64,000 nt of DNA from Uranotaenia lowii. Taxonomy: Eukaryota > Arthropoda > Insecta > Diptera > Culicidae. Positions 11,790 through 22,418 of this stretch are shown piece by piece. Below the pieces are notes generated by a model that saw only the letters and a list, made by a program, of their open reading frames with translations, made no database searches and had not been told where the DNA came from. Within the stretch, counting starts at the first letter, position 1, and each line of letters begins with the position of its first letter. The DNA is taken from the NCBI RefSeq assembly GCF_029784155.1, contig NC_073693.1, positions 181,123,802 to 181,187,801 of the forward strand, read 5' to 3'. The position numbers and the translations under genes were made by a program.

Positions 11790-12885
11790 CACGCAGCGAA
11801 AAGATTTTTTATTTCAAAGGAAAGTGCCACAAAAACAAAGGATTTTTTCCTTTGATTTTGGGATAAATAATAATTCTTTTTGTTCAAATGCATTTTTCTT
11901 TGTTTCGAAGAATTTTTCTTTTGAAAAATCTTTGAATCAAAATTCTAATCCTTTGAAACAAAAAACAGTTTCATTTAATACAAAGTTGTTTTCGTTTGCT
12001 ACAATGGAACAAAGATTTAGATTTAAATCATTTATTCATTGAACTCTTTCCCATTTATTCCAATTGGAAGAAATATTTTCTTCTTCATTTATTTTATTTC
12101 GAAGTTGCTATTAGGAATTTTAAACAATAAATAGAAAAATATAACATTTTCAATTCTTTTTTATTCACAAACTTAAGAAAAACACTGGTTCACTATATAA
12201 TTGAATGATCCGATCCTAAATTTCGGTGACAAAGTTTACCAGTCTGGCGTGAAGGCATTTCTTCGTGGGCTGACTTCCGGAAGCAAGTCCCGTTGCTGTC
12301 TTTCCTCGCCATCCGACTGGTAGTTGCCGCTGAAGATCGGGCCGAAGATACTAACCACTATTGGGGTGGAATGAGCAGTGGTCCTGTAACTATGCAAGCG
12401 CTTATAGAAATTCTTAAATATTTCCTTTTTTATTTATTAACGGATACACTTACCATTCTTCATCCTGAATTCTCCTAAGCTAACTCTGATTTTAGATTGT
12501 TAACACAACCGCGGCCAAACTCAATTCTGTTTTTCTGTTTTATTCTTCTTGCTCAATTCAAAATAACTCTAAGTTTAAAAAGTTTTTATTAAAAAAAAAT
12601 TATTCCTTTTCTTCGAAAGCATTTTGCTTTGGTTAAATGAAAATTTACTTTGTTTCAAAAGAAATATGCAATTGAACAAACGTCTTTTAAATCAAAGAAT
12701 TTCTTTAAAATCAAAGTCCAAAATTATTCGATTCAAAAAATTTATTCTTTCTTTCAAAAATTATTCATTTGAATCAAAACCATAATTCATTGATTCAAAG
12801 AAAGCAAGAGTTTGATACCAAAAAATGAATTTTTTGATTCCAAGTCAGTTTTGTTTTGTTTCAAAATCCAAGTTTTCTCTGCGTG
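11790..12885 (-). mobile_element. Family E element nested in family D
   Basis: The left terminus CACGCAGCGAAAAG follows TA (11788..11789). The inverted right terminus CACGCAGAGAAAACTTGG abuts TA (12886..12887). Repeated CAAAG/TTTGAAACAAA motifs fill both end regions. On the minus strand the centre shows ATGAAGAATG followed by a GTAAGTG donor (about 12452) and a TTACAG acceptor near 12383, then GC-richer exon-like DNA. The gap between the family D blocks closes cleanly around it, confirming insertion into D. Confidence 0.7.
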
Positions 12886-13770
12886 TAGCAAAAAGGTAAA
12901 TTTTACCTTTTTTCCATTTACCTAGCAAAAAGGTAAATTTTACCTTTTTCGCATTCACCTAGCAAAATAGTAAATAATACCGTTTTCCCATTTACTGATT
13001 TAAAAGGTAAATGCTGGTTGGTTTGATTGTTTTCTTCAATAAGAATAAAAAAAAATACAAAATTCTTTCAAAAATGATATTTATTGGAGATAAATAGGGA
13101 CTGGTAATTCGGCTTCGCGTTCTTCTGAGCCGCTATGGCCGCTGAATCCACCTGCGTCGCGTACATTCATGGCCTCCTCCGTTCGACTAATCCGGTCACG
13201 TTCGGCTTTTCCGGCTGGAGGATGACGTGGAATACACCTCAAAGCTCTATGGGCCGATCTGAAACAAAATCAATAGTATTATGACGAGAAGCAGAACAAC
13301 TAAATGATATTTAAGAACACTTACCATTCTATTCCGATTTTCACATATTAGGCACAAAGCAAAACTTGTTCCTAGAATGACAAAACAGCTTAACCTCAAT
13401 GAACGGGTTCGGCGAATAGCAGGGTGGCCACTCAAAACCAATTTTTGATTTCCCGCATTTTTCCCGTCTTTTTCCCGCATGGTCTCACGAAATTCCCGGT
13501 TTCATAAAACAGAAACCCAAACAAAATTCCGAATATTCATTTTTAAACCATATAAACTAAAATCGATTAAGCTTTCTTTTAGTGATAAATGATCTTTAAA
13601 TGGTTTTAGTTTCAGTTACGTTAACGAATTAACCTTCAAATCATTAGATTGATACGCTGGGTTTTTTCTACTATTAAAAATATGTCCCTCGAGTCGAAAA
13701 TGTTAAACAAAAGAAAAAGAGTTTATTTAAAAAATATGTTCGATTATCACTTTTCAATTTTATTTGTATT

Positions 13771-14142
13771 TCAGATATTTTTAAGTATTTTAATTTTTTT
13801 GTCCATCAAGCTCGCCTCTCTCTGAGCGTCGGAAAGCACCTTCAATTTTTTCGCTTCCAGTTCCTTAGCCTCTTTCTCTGCCTCTCGCTTCCGTTTCGCT
13901 ATAGTTTCAGATTCTCGTCCATTTTTTTTTTTTTGTTTTAAGGACTCAATATATCTCGAGTGAGAATTGCGGGCATACTGGATGAACGATTTTGTTAAAG
14001 TTATAGCTGTAACTCCCCCTGACATGTTGATTCCGTCGTATACGATACGTTGTGCTGTCAGACTCTCCTCGGTTTGGTTTTTAACTAGGCATTTCGCGTA
14101 AACGGAAGAGCCTCTTCCAATCGTCGCGTTCCCATGATACAA
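13771..14142 (-). pseudogene. C-terminal fragment of element-encoded protein
   Basis: A 123-residue frame inside the CAGGGTGGCCA element. The first half is ordered (MYHGNATIGRGSSVYAKCLV, then QRIVYDGINMSGG), and the second is a highly charged Lys/Glu-rich helix suited to a coiled coil. The frame starts only because upstream coding is lost: an abrupt start without leader and a deletion-derivative context suggest the 3' end of a larger transposon protein. I do not recognise the family. It may be a fragment of the element's own transposase or of an accessory protein. No catalytic motif is present. Confidence 0.4.
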
Positions 14143-14329
14143 AATTAGAATTTCTTCAATAAGGTCGTCTAATTTAAGAACTATTTTTTCGATTCATCAA
14201 TAAGTTCCATCCAAAAATGTCCAATCGTTGTGTTTTTCTTCGATATCCCGAAAATGATGTTTTTATTGAAGGTATTGCACATAATAGTCCGAATTCGTCC
14301 TTAATTTTATCGGCACAAGCTCCACTTAA

Positions 14330-14546
14330 CACGTTCGTCGCCACGCTCATTTTGGTTGTTTTACTTGCCGGGCCCAGAGAAAATCTCGGAGCAAGAAAAC
14401 AACCAGGGAAAACTCCACTGTTTGTAACGTGTGGCTAAACTGAGCGGCTAACTTGAGCGAGAGAGCGTCACATGCTTTGTGATGTGACGGGGCCTCCTAG
14501 GAAATACACCCGTCACCCGAAAATGGGTGACGTGGCGACGAACGTG
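14330..14546. mobile_element. 217-bp TTAA-type MITE
   Basis: CACGTTCGTCGCCACG at the left is exactly inverted at 14531..14546. TTAA flanks both ends (14326..14329 and 14547..14550), the signature of piggyBac-group insertion. The core also contains CCCGTCACCCGAAAATGGGTGACG, a small internal hairpin. There is no coding capacity. Confidence 0.85.
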
Positions 14547-14782
14547 TTAAGTGTTGCTTGTCAACAAGTACTTCTAGACATAGGTCTAAACGTTTTTTGG
14601 CAATATCTGGATATTGTGCAATCACATCGGGATTAACGCACGATAAATACATTTGTTTTTTCTTTTAACACACACAAATTTATCTCTATGCAGATGCTTC
14701 AAAAACAGTAAAACGCGAAAAATTGTAAAATTAGGCTTCAAAAAATACTATTTTGCCATTTGGTCCGTTTTACCTATTCCTA

Positions 14783-15554
14783 CACTGCCGTTCTAAGCAA
14801 GATTGTTCCATGTGGAAAAACGTGCAAACGAGAAAAACGCAATTGAAATATCAGCTATATTTTCAATTTTTCTCTCAAACTAAAAATTCACCGACAGTTT
14901 TTTCTTAGTGAACAGTTCAAGTTAATCATTTTACAATGTTAGCTGCAAAAAAATTACATTTCGTACAAAAAAAAACAGCAAATTAAAGCCAAAAATGCTC
15001 CGTGTGACACTTTTGCGTAGAATCAGAACGCATGCCGATGCTAGTTCTACGAAAAACTGTCACACGGCTACAATTTTTCTATCATTTTAAAAGCTTGCGT
15101 AGTTTATTTTTTTCCCAAAAACTCATGCTAAACCGTAATTTGATAAATACGTTCCTCTTTGTAAAGTTGAGTATGGATCCTGTAAGTAGTGCCTACCGAA
15201 AGGGTTTAGTGAAAATTTCTCTGAATAAAACACTCAAGGTTTCTCGCTCCTCCTCTGCCCTCTATTTTAGTGTTCTTTTCAGTGAATAACATTAAATTCA
15301 ACAGTTTGAACTCATCTTAAGACAATTTTTTGATAAAATTTAAATTTTTGATAGAATTTTTTCTAGTGTGACATTCTTGCGCAGAACTATCAACATAGAG
15401 ACAACCACTTTGATGAAAATTTCGTATAAGTTCAGAACAAAGTTTACTTGTTTGTGTTTTCATTTCAAAGTTAACACTAAAAGAGACCGTTTCCAGCAAA
15501 AAAGTGAAAATGACCCAAAAGTCACATGGGACATTCTAGCTTAGAACGGCAGTA
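14783..15554. mobile_element. ACTGCCGTTCTAAGC MITE
   Basis: The left end CACTGCCGTTCTAAGC is inverted at the right (GCTTAGAACGGCAGT, ending about 15553). Internal GCG(T/C)AGAA and AGTGTGACA motifs recur in both orientations. TA precedes the left end; the right end has lost or changed its last base, so the duplication is uncertain. No coding frame is supported. Confidence 0.6.
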
Positions 15555-16569
15555 CAGCGGATGCAATTTTTAAAATTTTCTTCTGGGTCTATGGAAATCC
15601 GTGGTCGCAAGACTCAATTATCGCTTTAGCACGATTTTATAAATATTTTATTCAAAAAGACATATAATATTAGCTCAGTGAACTGAAGAGCCGCAGCTTT
15701 ACGTCAAAAGAGCCGCATGCGGCTCGCGAGTCGCAGGTTGCCGACCTATGGTATAGGGAGATCGTTTAGCCATTTTATTCAAAAATCCATAGTAAAACAA
15801 ACGACAGCTATTTCTGAATACAAGGATATCCTTGTCAGAAACATGAACAAACTCTTTTGCTTTCTTAATTGCTGATTTAGTTGAGAATCCAATTTCTACT
15901 AGTCCGGTCGTTGTTCAATGAAGCAAGTTAAAACTAATCGAAACCGATCCAGCTCGGCAGGAGGATTCGTTTCAACCTGGTAGAAATTGGTCGAAGTTAA
16001 TTGGAAAGAAACTGATGATCAACTGTCAATCCATTTTCACTTGTTTCGACCTATTTCGACTAGAATTCATTCAACAGACTTTCACTGAGCCAAAAATTCC
16101 CGACTTTTCGAAAAAAATCCCGGCTTTTTCCCGCTTTTTTCCCGTTGAATTTCAAATCCCGTCTTTTTCCCGCTTTTCCCGTTTTTCCCGAATGGGTGGC
16201 CACCCTGGAATAGTTACTTTTTTTTTAGAAGAATTGTACCGTTTTGTTTGGCTCAATCCAGGTCAATTACACCTCGTTACGAGGTAAGTTTTACCTTATT
16301 TGGATTTACCTTTTTTTCTAGGTGAATTAAACTTTTTTATCGAGCTCAATTCAGGTGAACTTCACCTCGCTACGAGGTAAGATTTACCTTTTTTGGATTC
16401 ACCTTTTTTCTCGGTGAATTGTACCTTTTTTCAAACCTCGATTCAGGTAAATTTTACCTCACTGTGAGGTGAGTTTCACCTCGAAGAGGTAGAAGTTACC
16501 TTTTTGGCTTTCACGAGCGTTCACCTTTGCTAACTCGGTAAATTTTAGCTTTTTATTATTTTCCGTGTA

Positions 16570-17607
16570 CTTTATCAACATCGATATCTACAAACAAACT
16601 AGCGTTTATGTAAAGTTGATTTAGCTGTAGAGGATTTCTCAACCGCATATCGCTAAAATAATTTAACAGCTAGTAGATTTGGCTATATTTTCCTAGTCTA
16701 CATTATAATAACTGATAATTATTTTTTAAATATCACTGATGCTTGACTAGACCTTGAATTTCGTATGAACAAGCAAGTAAATTGTCTGACTTAAGCCCGG
16801 TTTACAGTTCTTGTGAACTCGAACTCGAACGTGAACGTGAACTCACCACAGTGAAAAAATATTCCGCAGTGAAATGTCAAATCGGTCAAATCTTCGAAAT
16901 TAGTTAGAGGTTTGTTCAACTGCGGGTAGAAATTGGTTTCGATCGGAAAATGACAGATCATTCAACCAATGTTTTGATCGATACTTGTCGAACCAATGCT
17001 CAAATTTAAATTCAAATTTCTCAAAAAAACATTGTTCTTCTTCAAAACATATGCAGCTTTGAAAACGATTGATTTAATCAAATAATCCCAAAGTTCTTAT
17101 CTTTGAATACAATGAATTTAAATTAAATTTTATGAATTTAAAAACGTATTTATTGATCAAGGAGTAACAAGCTTTAGCGATTGGTTTCTTTTGAAAAACT
17201 TATTGAAAGGACGTTATGAATATAACTTCTACAAGATAGCCATTTTTTGTTCTTGATTAAAAATTGACAAACAAAAATTTCAAAATTACTTTTAATTAGT
17301 GAAACAATTGAAAAGGTTTTTATTTAATTAAAATACTCTTATTAAAGTACTCTTTTGTTTGTTAATTTTTCTGCTTTTCAGTTCTCCTTAAAACACATAA
17401 TTTTTGAATTATTTCATAAATTTTTTTAATTATTTCCATACCTTTTCTGAAGCACATATTTGAACAAAGCGGAATCCATTTTTTTTTATTTCAATGGAAT
17501 CTGGCCATTCGATGATCTTCATTTACATTTATTCGTTGAGAAGCTCTTCCAAAACAGGTACATTTATTCGTCGAGAAATAGATAGGGAAATGTGAAAATA
17601 AAAAGAA
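16570..17607. other. AT-rich DNA; possible remnant element edge near 16800
   Basis: No gene. GGTTTACAGTTCTTGTGAAC with repeated CGAACGTGAA near 16800..16840 mirrors TTTCACGTTCGAAAGAACTG near 18588..18607. An older element may therefore bracket the LINE fragment, but its ends are not secure. Confidence 0.35.
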
Positions 17608-18142
17608 TTATAGACGAAGATCAATAGCTTTTAGGAAAAGATATATTTCGAACATGTAGTCCAAGTCTATCACAGCCAGCACATCTCTCACTGGAACATA
17701 GGGTGGTTTTCCTCGGGCCCTAAGGGAGTCTATAAAATTCGTTCTGGCGACAAGATGGACCTCGCACGACCAAACAATATGCTCGATGTCATGGTAACCT
17801 TGGCCACAACCACATAGATTGCTGCCAGCAATATCAAAACGATAGAGTACCGCGTCTAAGGAACAATGATTGGACATGAGACGGGAAAATATACGAATAA
17901 AATCCCGACTCAAGTTCAATCTATTAAACCATGGTTTAAGGCTTACCTTTGGGGTAATCGAGTGGAACCACCGACCCTGCTCATCCTCGTCCCATTTGCG
18001 CTGCCAAGAGAGTTTCTTCGAGCCAAATAGTAAAATTCGCTGAAGACGATTTCACGTTGATACGTGTCGCCTTCCATCGCTCCCACCTTTGCCAGAGAGT
18101 CTGCCTTCTCATTGCCCACAATCGAGCAAACCCAAGCGGGTT
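17608..18142 (-). pseudogene. LINE ORF2 C-terminal fragment (RNase H tail and Cys-rich end)
   Basis: On the minus strand the highest coordinates encode the end of an RNase H domain (GNEKADSLAKVGA). Frames change near 17930, then 103 residues run to the stop with RDFIRIFSRLMSNH, SNLCGCGQGYHDIEHIVWSC and VPVRDVLA. This order (RNase H, Trp-containing linker, Cys/His motif, short C-terminus) is typical of RNase H-bearing insect LINEs of the I/LOA/R1 groupings. It is truncated at the 5' side near 18142, where AT-rich DNA resumes, and broken by at least one frameshift. A longer relative occupies 54799..61840. Confidence 0.8.
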
Positions 18143-18602
18143 TTAAAGTTTAAAAAAAATATCGTATGCGTTTCATTTCAAATTCGTAGTATTTTAAGCC
18201 TTTAATTGCCTTCAAATGTGCTTACAAATTGAAAAACTAATTTTTTATGAAGCAAAAATTTTTCCGTCATCGGTGAAATTTTTTTCAGAATGCACATTGC
18301 CATTCGGACGTGAAAATGAACGCGGAATTTATATTCACCACTCTTGTTCGTTTTCCGTTTTCACGTTCGCTCAGTGCGTTTACACTTCGAGCGGAATGTC
18401 AGTGAACGCGGAAAAAATATTCCGCAGTGAAAATCGGGGGAATTGAAATAAAATTAATATTAAAGGGCTTTGAACAAGGAAATCAGTTCAAAAATAATCG
18501 TTCAACCATTCCGCATCTATTCCACCTAGTTTCGCAGCCATGAAATGCAGCATAGTCGAGTTTTTGAAGAATATAAGTTTTTTCATTTTCACGTTCGAAA
18601 GA
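18143..18602. other. Remnant repeat with CGAGCGGAATG / TATTCCGCAGTG motifs
   Basis: ATATTCCGCAGTGAAA occurs near 18417 and again near 16858. GAACGCGG and TTTCACGTTCG motifs recur in both orientations around 18310-18420. This looks like the other half of the element suspected at 16800, separated by the LINE tail. No protein is supported. Confidence 0.35.
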
Positions 18603-19173
18603 ACTGTAAATGCACCTTTAGAGAAAAAAAAGCCAGTATTTATTTCTCGTGGAAAAAATCAACCAACACGAAGCGGGAAGGTAAATATGATTTATTTTTT
18701 TCAGTTGATTTCTTTTTCAATTTTTTAAAATGTTTTCAGGTACATATAGAGATGTGTGGGTGCATTTTGACCCCCGAGGGCCTATCCGGAAGGTGGAATA
18801 ATAAACAGCGATGAACAAGATCATATCACGTAAGTTACAAAGTATTTTTAATTTATCACAATCATATTTTCATAAGAGCTTTTATTTTATTTCAGGGCGC
18901 CGGAAGTTCAACTTCCACCGAAATAAAAAAAAATAACAGCATTTTGTTTCAGGACCATAGCGCAGCAGAAGGGCCAGCAGAAGCAAAAAAAAACGATGCA
19001 GTGGTTGAAATTAAAATTCATGCCTCTAATCGTATATATAATTAAATTTTAAAAAAATAAATAAAATTGTTTTATTGAAAAATGAAAAACAATGCATTTT
19101 ATCTGTTCCAATTAATTTTATTAATATTTTGAATCAACGGTTTTCCACGTTCACGGGGAGCAGCATTTACAGT
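18603..19173 (+). mobile_element. ACTGTAAATGC element with exon-intron interior
   Basis: ACTGTAAATGC (18603..18613) is inverted at 19163..19173, and AGA is duplicated on both sides. Inside, a GTAAAT donor (about 18681), TTTTCAG acceptor (about 18739), GTAAGT donor (about 18830) and TTATTTCAG acceptor (about 18895) outline two introns, followed by AATAAAATTG near 19060. Coding potential across the joins is short. It is similar in plan to families A-G but duplicates 3 bp. Confidence 0.5.
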
Positions 19174-19375
19174 AGAAACAGCCATACGAATGATTAAATA
19201 AACATTCCTGTTGGATTTTTAGCATCGATGCGATCGCTAAATCAGCCATTTATCCTTTCGTGGCAAAGTAGCATCTGATTGTTGGTTTGAACGTATTTTC
19301 GGGTCAGAACCATACAACCATATTTATGTTCATGTAGACGCGTAAAATAATTGATAAATCTATATATTTTTCTCC

Positions 19376-19696
19376 GTGATAGAGGAAAATAAGAATAATT
19401 GATTAATCTATTCAAAGTTCGTGAAACAAATTCTCACCTTTTTCCGCGTACGAAAACAAACCGACTACAATTTGACAACTCGATTGCTGATTTTCCAGCA
19501 AACTAGATCAGTTGCTGGAAAGTCCAGCAATTTGAAATCCGATTGCTGGGTTTTCAGCAAAAATGACAAGAACACAACCGAATGCTGAAAAATCAAGCAA
19601 TCAGAAAACCGATTGCTGGTTTCCAGCAAAAAATTGGATTGCTGAACATTTCCAGCAATTTTTTTTTGCTGGAAATCGATGCAAAAATTTACTGTG
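19376..19696 (-). mobile_element. Inverted partial copy of family C (left)
   Basis: From GATAGAGGAAAATAA through TACGAAAACAAAC to AATTTACTGTG this stretch is the inverse of about 19745..20092. Together with the adjacent complete element it forms a palindrome of roughly 720 bp studded with CCAGCAA/TTGCTGG. It contains the inverted copy of exon 1 and intron 1 of family C and ends where that element begins. Confidence 0.65.
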
Positions 19697-20252
19697 TACA
19701 CAGCAAATTTTTTTTTTGCTGGAAACCAGTAAAATTTTGCTGGTTTTTGTCCCGCTGACTTTCCACACTGGAAATTTTTGCCTCGGTTTCCAGCAAAAAA
19801 AATTGCTGGAAACGTTCAGCAATCCAAATTTTTGCTGGAAACCAGCAATCGATTTTCTTATTGCTGGATTTTTCAGCATTCGGTTGTGTTCTTGTCATTT
19901 TTGCTGGAAAATCAGCAATCGGTTTTCAAATTGCTGGACTTTCCAGCAATCGGTCTAGTTTGCTGGAAAATCAGCAATCGAGTTGTCAAATTGGAGTCTG
20001 TTTGTTTTCGTACGCTGAAGCAAGGTGAGACTCTTTTTCACGAATTTTGTTTATGTTAATACTATTTTTTTTTATTTTCCTCTATATTCTAGCAACCAGA
20101 CATCAAGTCAAGGGTAAGTTTGTATTGGAAAATGGATTTATCAAATTCATGAAAGGTATTAGTCGAATCTCTATTTCAGGTGGCGGATGATTATCACATT
20201 GGCACAAAGCTGCCACCCCGGAGGCGGTATTGGTATATTGACAAAACATATG

Positions 20253-20476
20253 TGTTACGCGTGGTCGCGAATGAAAAAAAGTGGACTGTATCTAAACGGT
20301 TGGAATTTGCGGAAAGAAATAAAGACGCGTGTGGTTCAGTTGGAATCGAATTTTACTCTGATCTCTTTTTCTTGTGTTAGTGTATAAATGTATCGTTCAC
20401 TGATATTTCATTTTAACAACTGTAGGTTGGTTTTACTCGTCCAGGGTTGTAGTCTGGGTGACTACACGATGAAACA
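20253..20476 (-). repeat. BEL-1 3' LTR
   Basis: This is a 224-bp direct repeat of 26491..26714 with no difference seen. In element orientation it starts TGTTTCATCG and ends GCGTAACA. The purine-rich CGGGCCGGAGGA lies immediately upstream on the coding strand (plus-strand 20477..20488) and serves as the plus-strand priming tract. Confidence 0.95.
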
Positions 20477-20498
20477 TCCTCCGGCCCGTTGAAATGGT

Positions 20499-22418
20499 TC
20501 ATTTCAAATCTCCTTTGACCTCCTCGTTGTCCAGGGGCAACAAACAAATCTTCTTGACTGCTCTCCTTGTTGTTCCGGTTTGTGTCCGCAGTCCGACCAC
20601 ACGAACGACGTTATCAGGACCAGGATACAGGTCGGTAATTCGAGCAAGCAGCCACTGAAGCGGTGGTGTGTTGTCGTCGATAACCAAGACAAGTGCGCCA
20701 ACCTTGAGTTTCGTAACCTTGAAGTCCTTCTGGCGACGCTGCAACTCGTGAAGATAGTCGATCATCCACACGTTCCAGAACTTCTGCTTCAAGTCCTGCA
20801 CAAACTGCCATCTTGAGAGTCGACCTTGAGGGATGTGTTGATAGGAGGGTTCTGGTATCGCCTGGAGTTCGTGGCCGATCAAAAAGTGTGCAGGTGTAAT
20901 AGCACCAATATCGTTGGGGTCTTCTGATGTAGGCGTAAGAGGACGGGAATTTAGGATGGCTTCAATTTGTGTAAGGACCGTTGCCAACTCCTCGTAGGAA
21001 AGTTTGTGTTCAGCAAGTACTCGTTTCAGATGAAATTTCACCGATTTGACCCCGGCCTCCCAAATACCGCCGAAGTGGGGGCTGCGTGGTGGAATGAAAT
21101 GCCATTCAATTGCCCGCATCGCTGTGTAATCACTCAAGGTTTTTTGATGGTGTTCATTTCGGAAAAGCTCAGCTAGTCGACACATCTCGTTGTTCGCTCC
21201 TTCAAAGTTGGTGGCATTATCCGAATACAGGTTACGAGGAATTCCACGACGACTCACGAAGCGTTGTAGAGTGCCTATGAATGCTTCGGAGGTCAAGTTT
21301 GAGACGGCTTCCAAGTGCAAGGCCCTGGTATGCATGCACACAAAGACACAGACGTACCCCTTGGTCTCCTGCGGTTTACGGGTTGCTGTACTCGAACGAA
21401 TTTTGAAGGGCCCCGCAAAATCGAGGCCAGTATCTGCAAATACTGGTGCTGGTCGAACACGGTAGTCGGGGAGATCGCCCATCAGTTGAGTTGCCGGACG
21501 GGGATTCATCCGGAAGCATGGCACGCATTGATGTATCAATCGGCGAATCAGGGTTTTTGCGTGAAGAGGCCAATATTGTTGGCGAACAATGCCTAGGAGT
21601 CCTCGTTGACCAATATGCATGTTGGAACGATGAAGATGCCGCAACAAAACTGCAGTAAATGGATGCTTCTGCGGCAATAAGGCTTGATGTTTGCTTTCGT
21701 ATGGTATGTCAGCGTGCTTCAAACGGAGAATGCCGTCTTTTGGGTCTACAAATGGGTTCAGATGTCGCAGGGGATGCCGGAATTGTTCCGGACTGGTTAG
21801 CATTCGACGCTCGGTGTCAAATGCTTCGGCTTGCACTAATCGTATCATAAGTGTAGTAGACCGCTGAATCTCATCGACTGTTAGAGATCCCTTGGTCAAT
21901 CGTTTCCTGTTATTCTTGACGTAGTCACAGAAGCGAACCACGTATGCCATGGACCGCTGCATGATGGTAAATCGGCTGATTCGGTTGAATAGTTCGACTC
22001 GAGGGTGTTCATTGACAGTAGGTAGGGCGACTCGTCTCAATTCCGGTAATTCATCATCGGAAATCGGGTTCAGCAACTCAGTATGATTGGTTCGAATTAT
22101 TGGCGGACCATTCCACCACAAAGTAGACGTCTGAAGGCCTGTTGGTGACAGACCTCGGGAGATGACATCCGCAGGGTTCTCCTTCGATGGGATGTACCGC
22201 CATTCAAGAGTGTTCGTCAGTTGCTGTATCTCTCGCACTCGGTTCCCGACGTACACTGATAATGTTTCTGGAGAACGACGCAGCCAACAGAGCACGATTT
22301 GGGAGTCACTCCACAGGACGATGGAGTCAAAAGTTCGCTTCAGTAGATCAAGTAGTTGTGTCACTAGTCGGGCCAGTAATTGAGCAGCCAGCAGTTCTGC
22401 TCGGGGTGTTGTGATCTC
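20499..22418 (-). pseudogene. gag-pol: BEL-1 RNase H/integrase part, downstream of in-frame stop
   Basis: In the same frame as the upstream part, coding continues directly after the amber codon (EITTPRAELLAAQ). The first internal ATG is at 22364. It carries the rest of RNase H (WSDSQIVL, NPADVISRG), then the integrase H-H-C-C zinc domain (HRSNMHIGQ..CVPC, about residues 245-283 from that ATG). The DDE core follows: Asp 315 in DTGLDFAG, Asp 382 in YSDN and Glu 436 in FGGIWEAG. The DUF5641 C-terminal domain (PAHFLIG..VVRVVGLRTQTG) ends it. All catalytic residues are present. Without readthrough or a second messenger it would not be translated. Confidence 0.88.

Larger units (their letters stand above)
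13420..16207. mobile_element. CAGGGTGGCCA element, 6-bp target duplication (copy 1)
   Basis: It starts CAGGGTGGCCAC and ends GTGGCCACCCTG. GAATAG is duplicated exactly at 13414..13419 and 16208..16213. TTTTTCCCGC/CCCGTCTTTTTCCCG motifs lie just inside both ends. It encodes a 123-residue fragment on the minus strand and hosts two smaller MITEs (14330, 14783). The termini look hAT-like, but hAT duplicates 8 bp; a second copy at 54906 also shows 6 bp. The superfamily is therefore left open. Confidence 0.75.
11694..16567 (-). mobile_element. Family D element (GGTAAATTTTACC-rich) split by nested insertions
   Basis: The left end CACGGAAAATAAAAAAAAGG (after TA 11692..11693) is the inverse of the right end, ..TATTATTTTCCGTG before TA 16568..16569. 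Short GGTAAATTTTACC and AGGTGAA motifs recur just inside both ends (11710-11790, 12890-13015, 16250-16560). The residual interior has, on the minus strand, a GTAAGTG donor right after ATG near 13324, a TTTCAG acceptor near 13260 and an open exon down to AATAAA near 13080. Family E (11790) and the CAGGGTGGCCA element (13420) were inserted later. Confidence 0.7.

Noticed and set aside
12293..12478. 61-codon plus frame in family E
   Set aside because: It lies antisense to the exon-like segment whose splice signals are on the minus strand.
13420..16207. Classification of the CAGGGTGGCCA elements as hAT
   Set aside because: Both copies show exact 6-bp duplications rather than 8-bp.
19563..20059. 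Frames rich in FPAKK/CWKPA-type repeats
   Set aside because: Translation of the CCAGCAA/TTGCTGG motif in the family C palindrome; both strands give similar peptides.
20180..20387. Open frames running from family C exon 3 into the BEL-1 LTR, repeated at 26491
   Set aside because: They cross the ATATG insertion junction; the LTR part recurs at the other LTR, so they are chimeric accidents of insertion.
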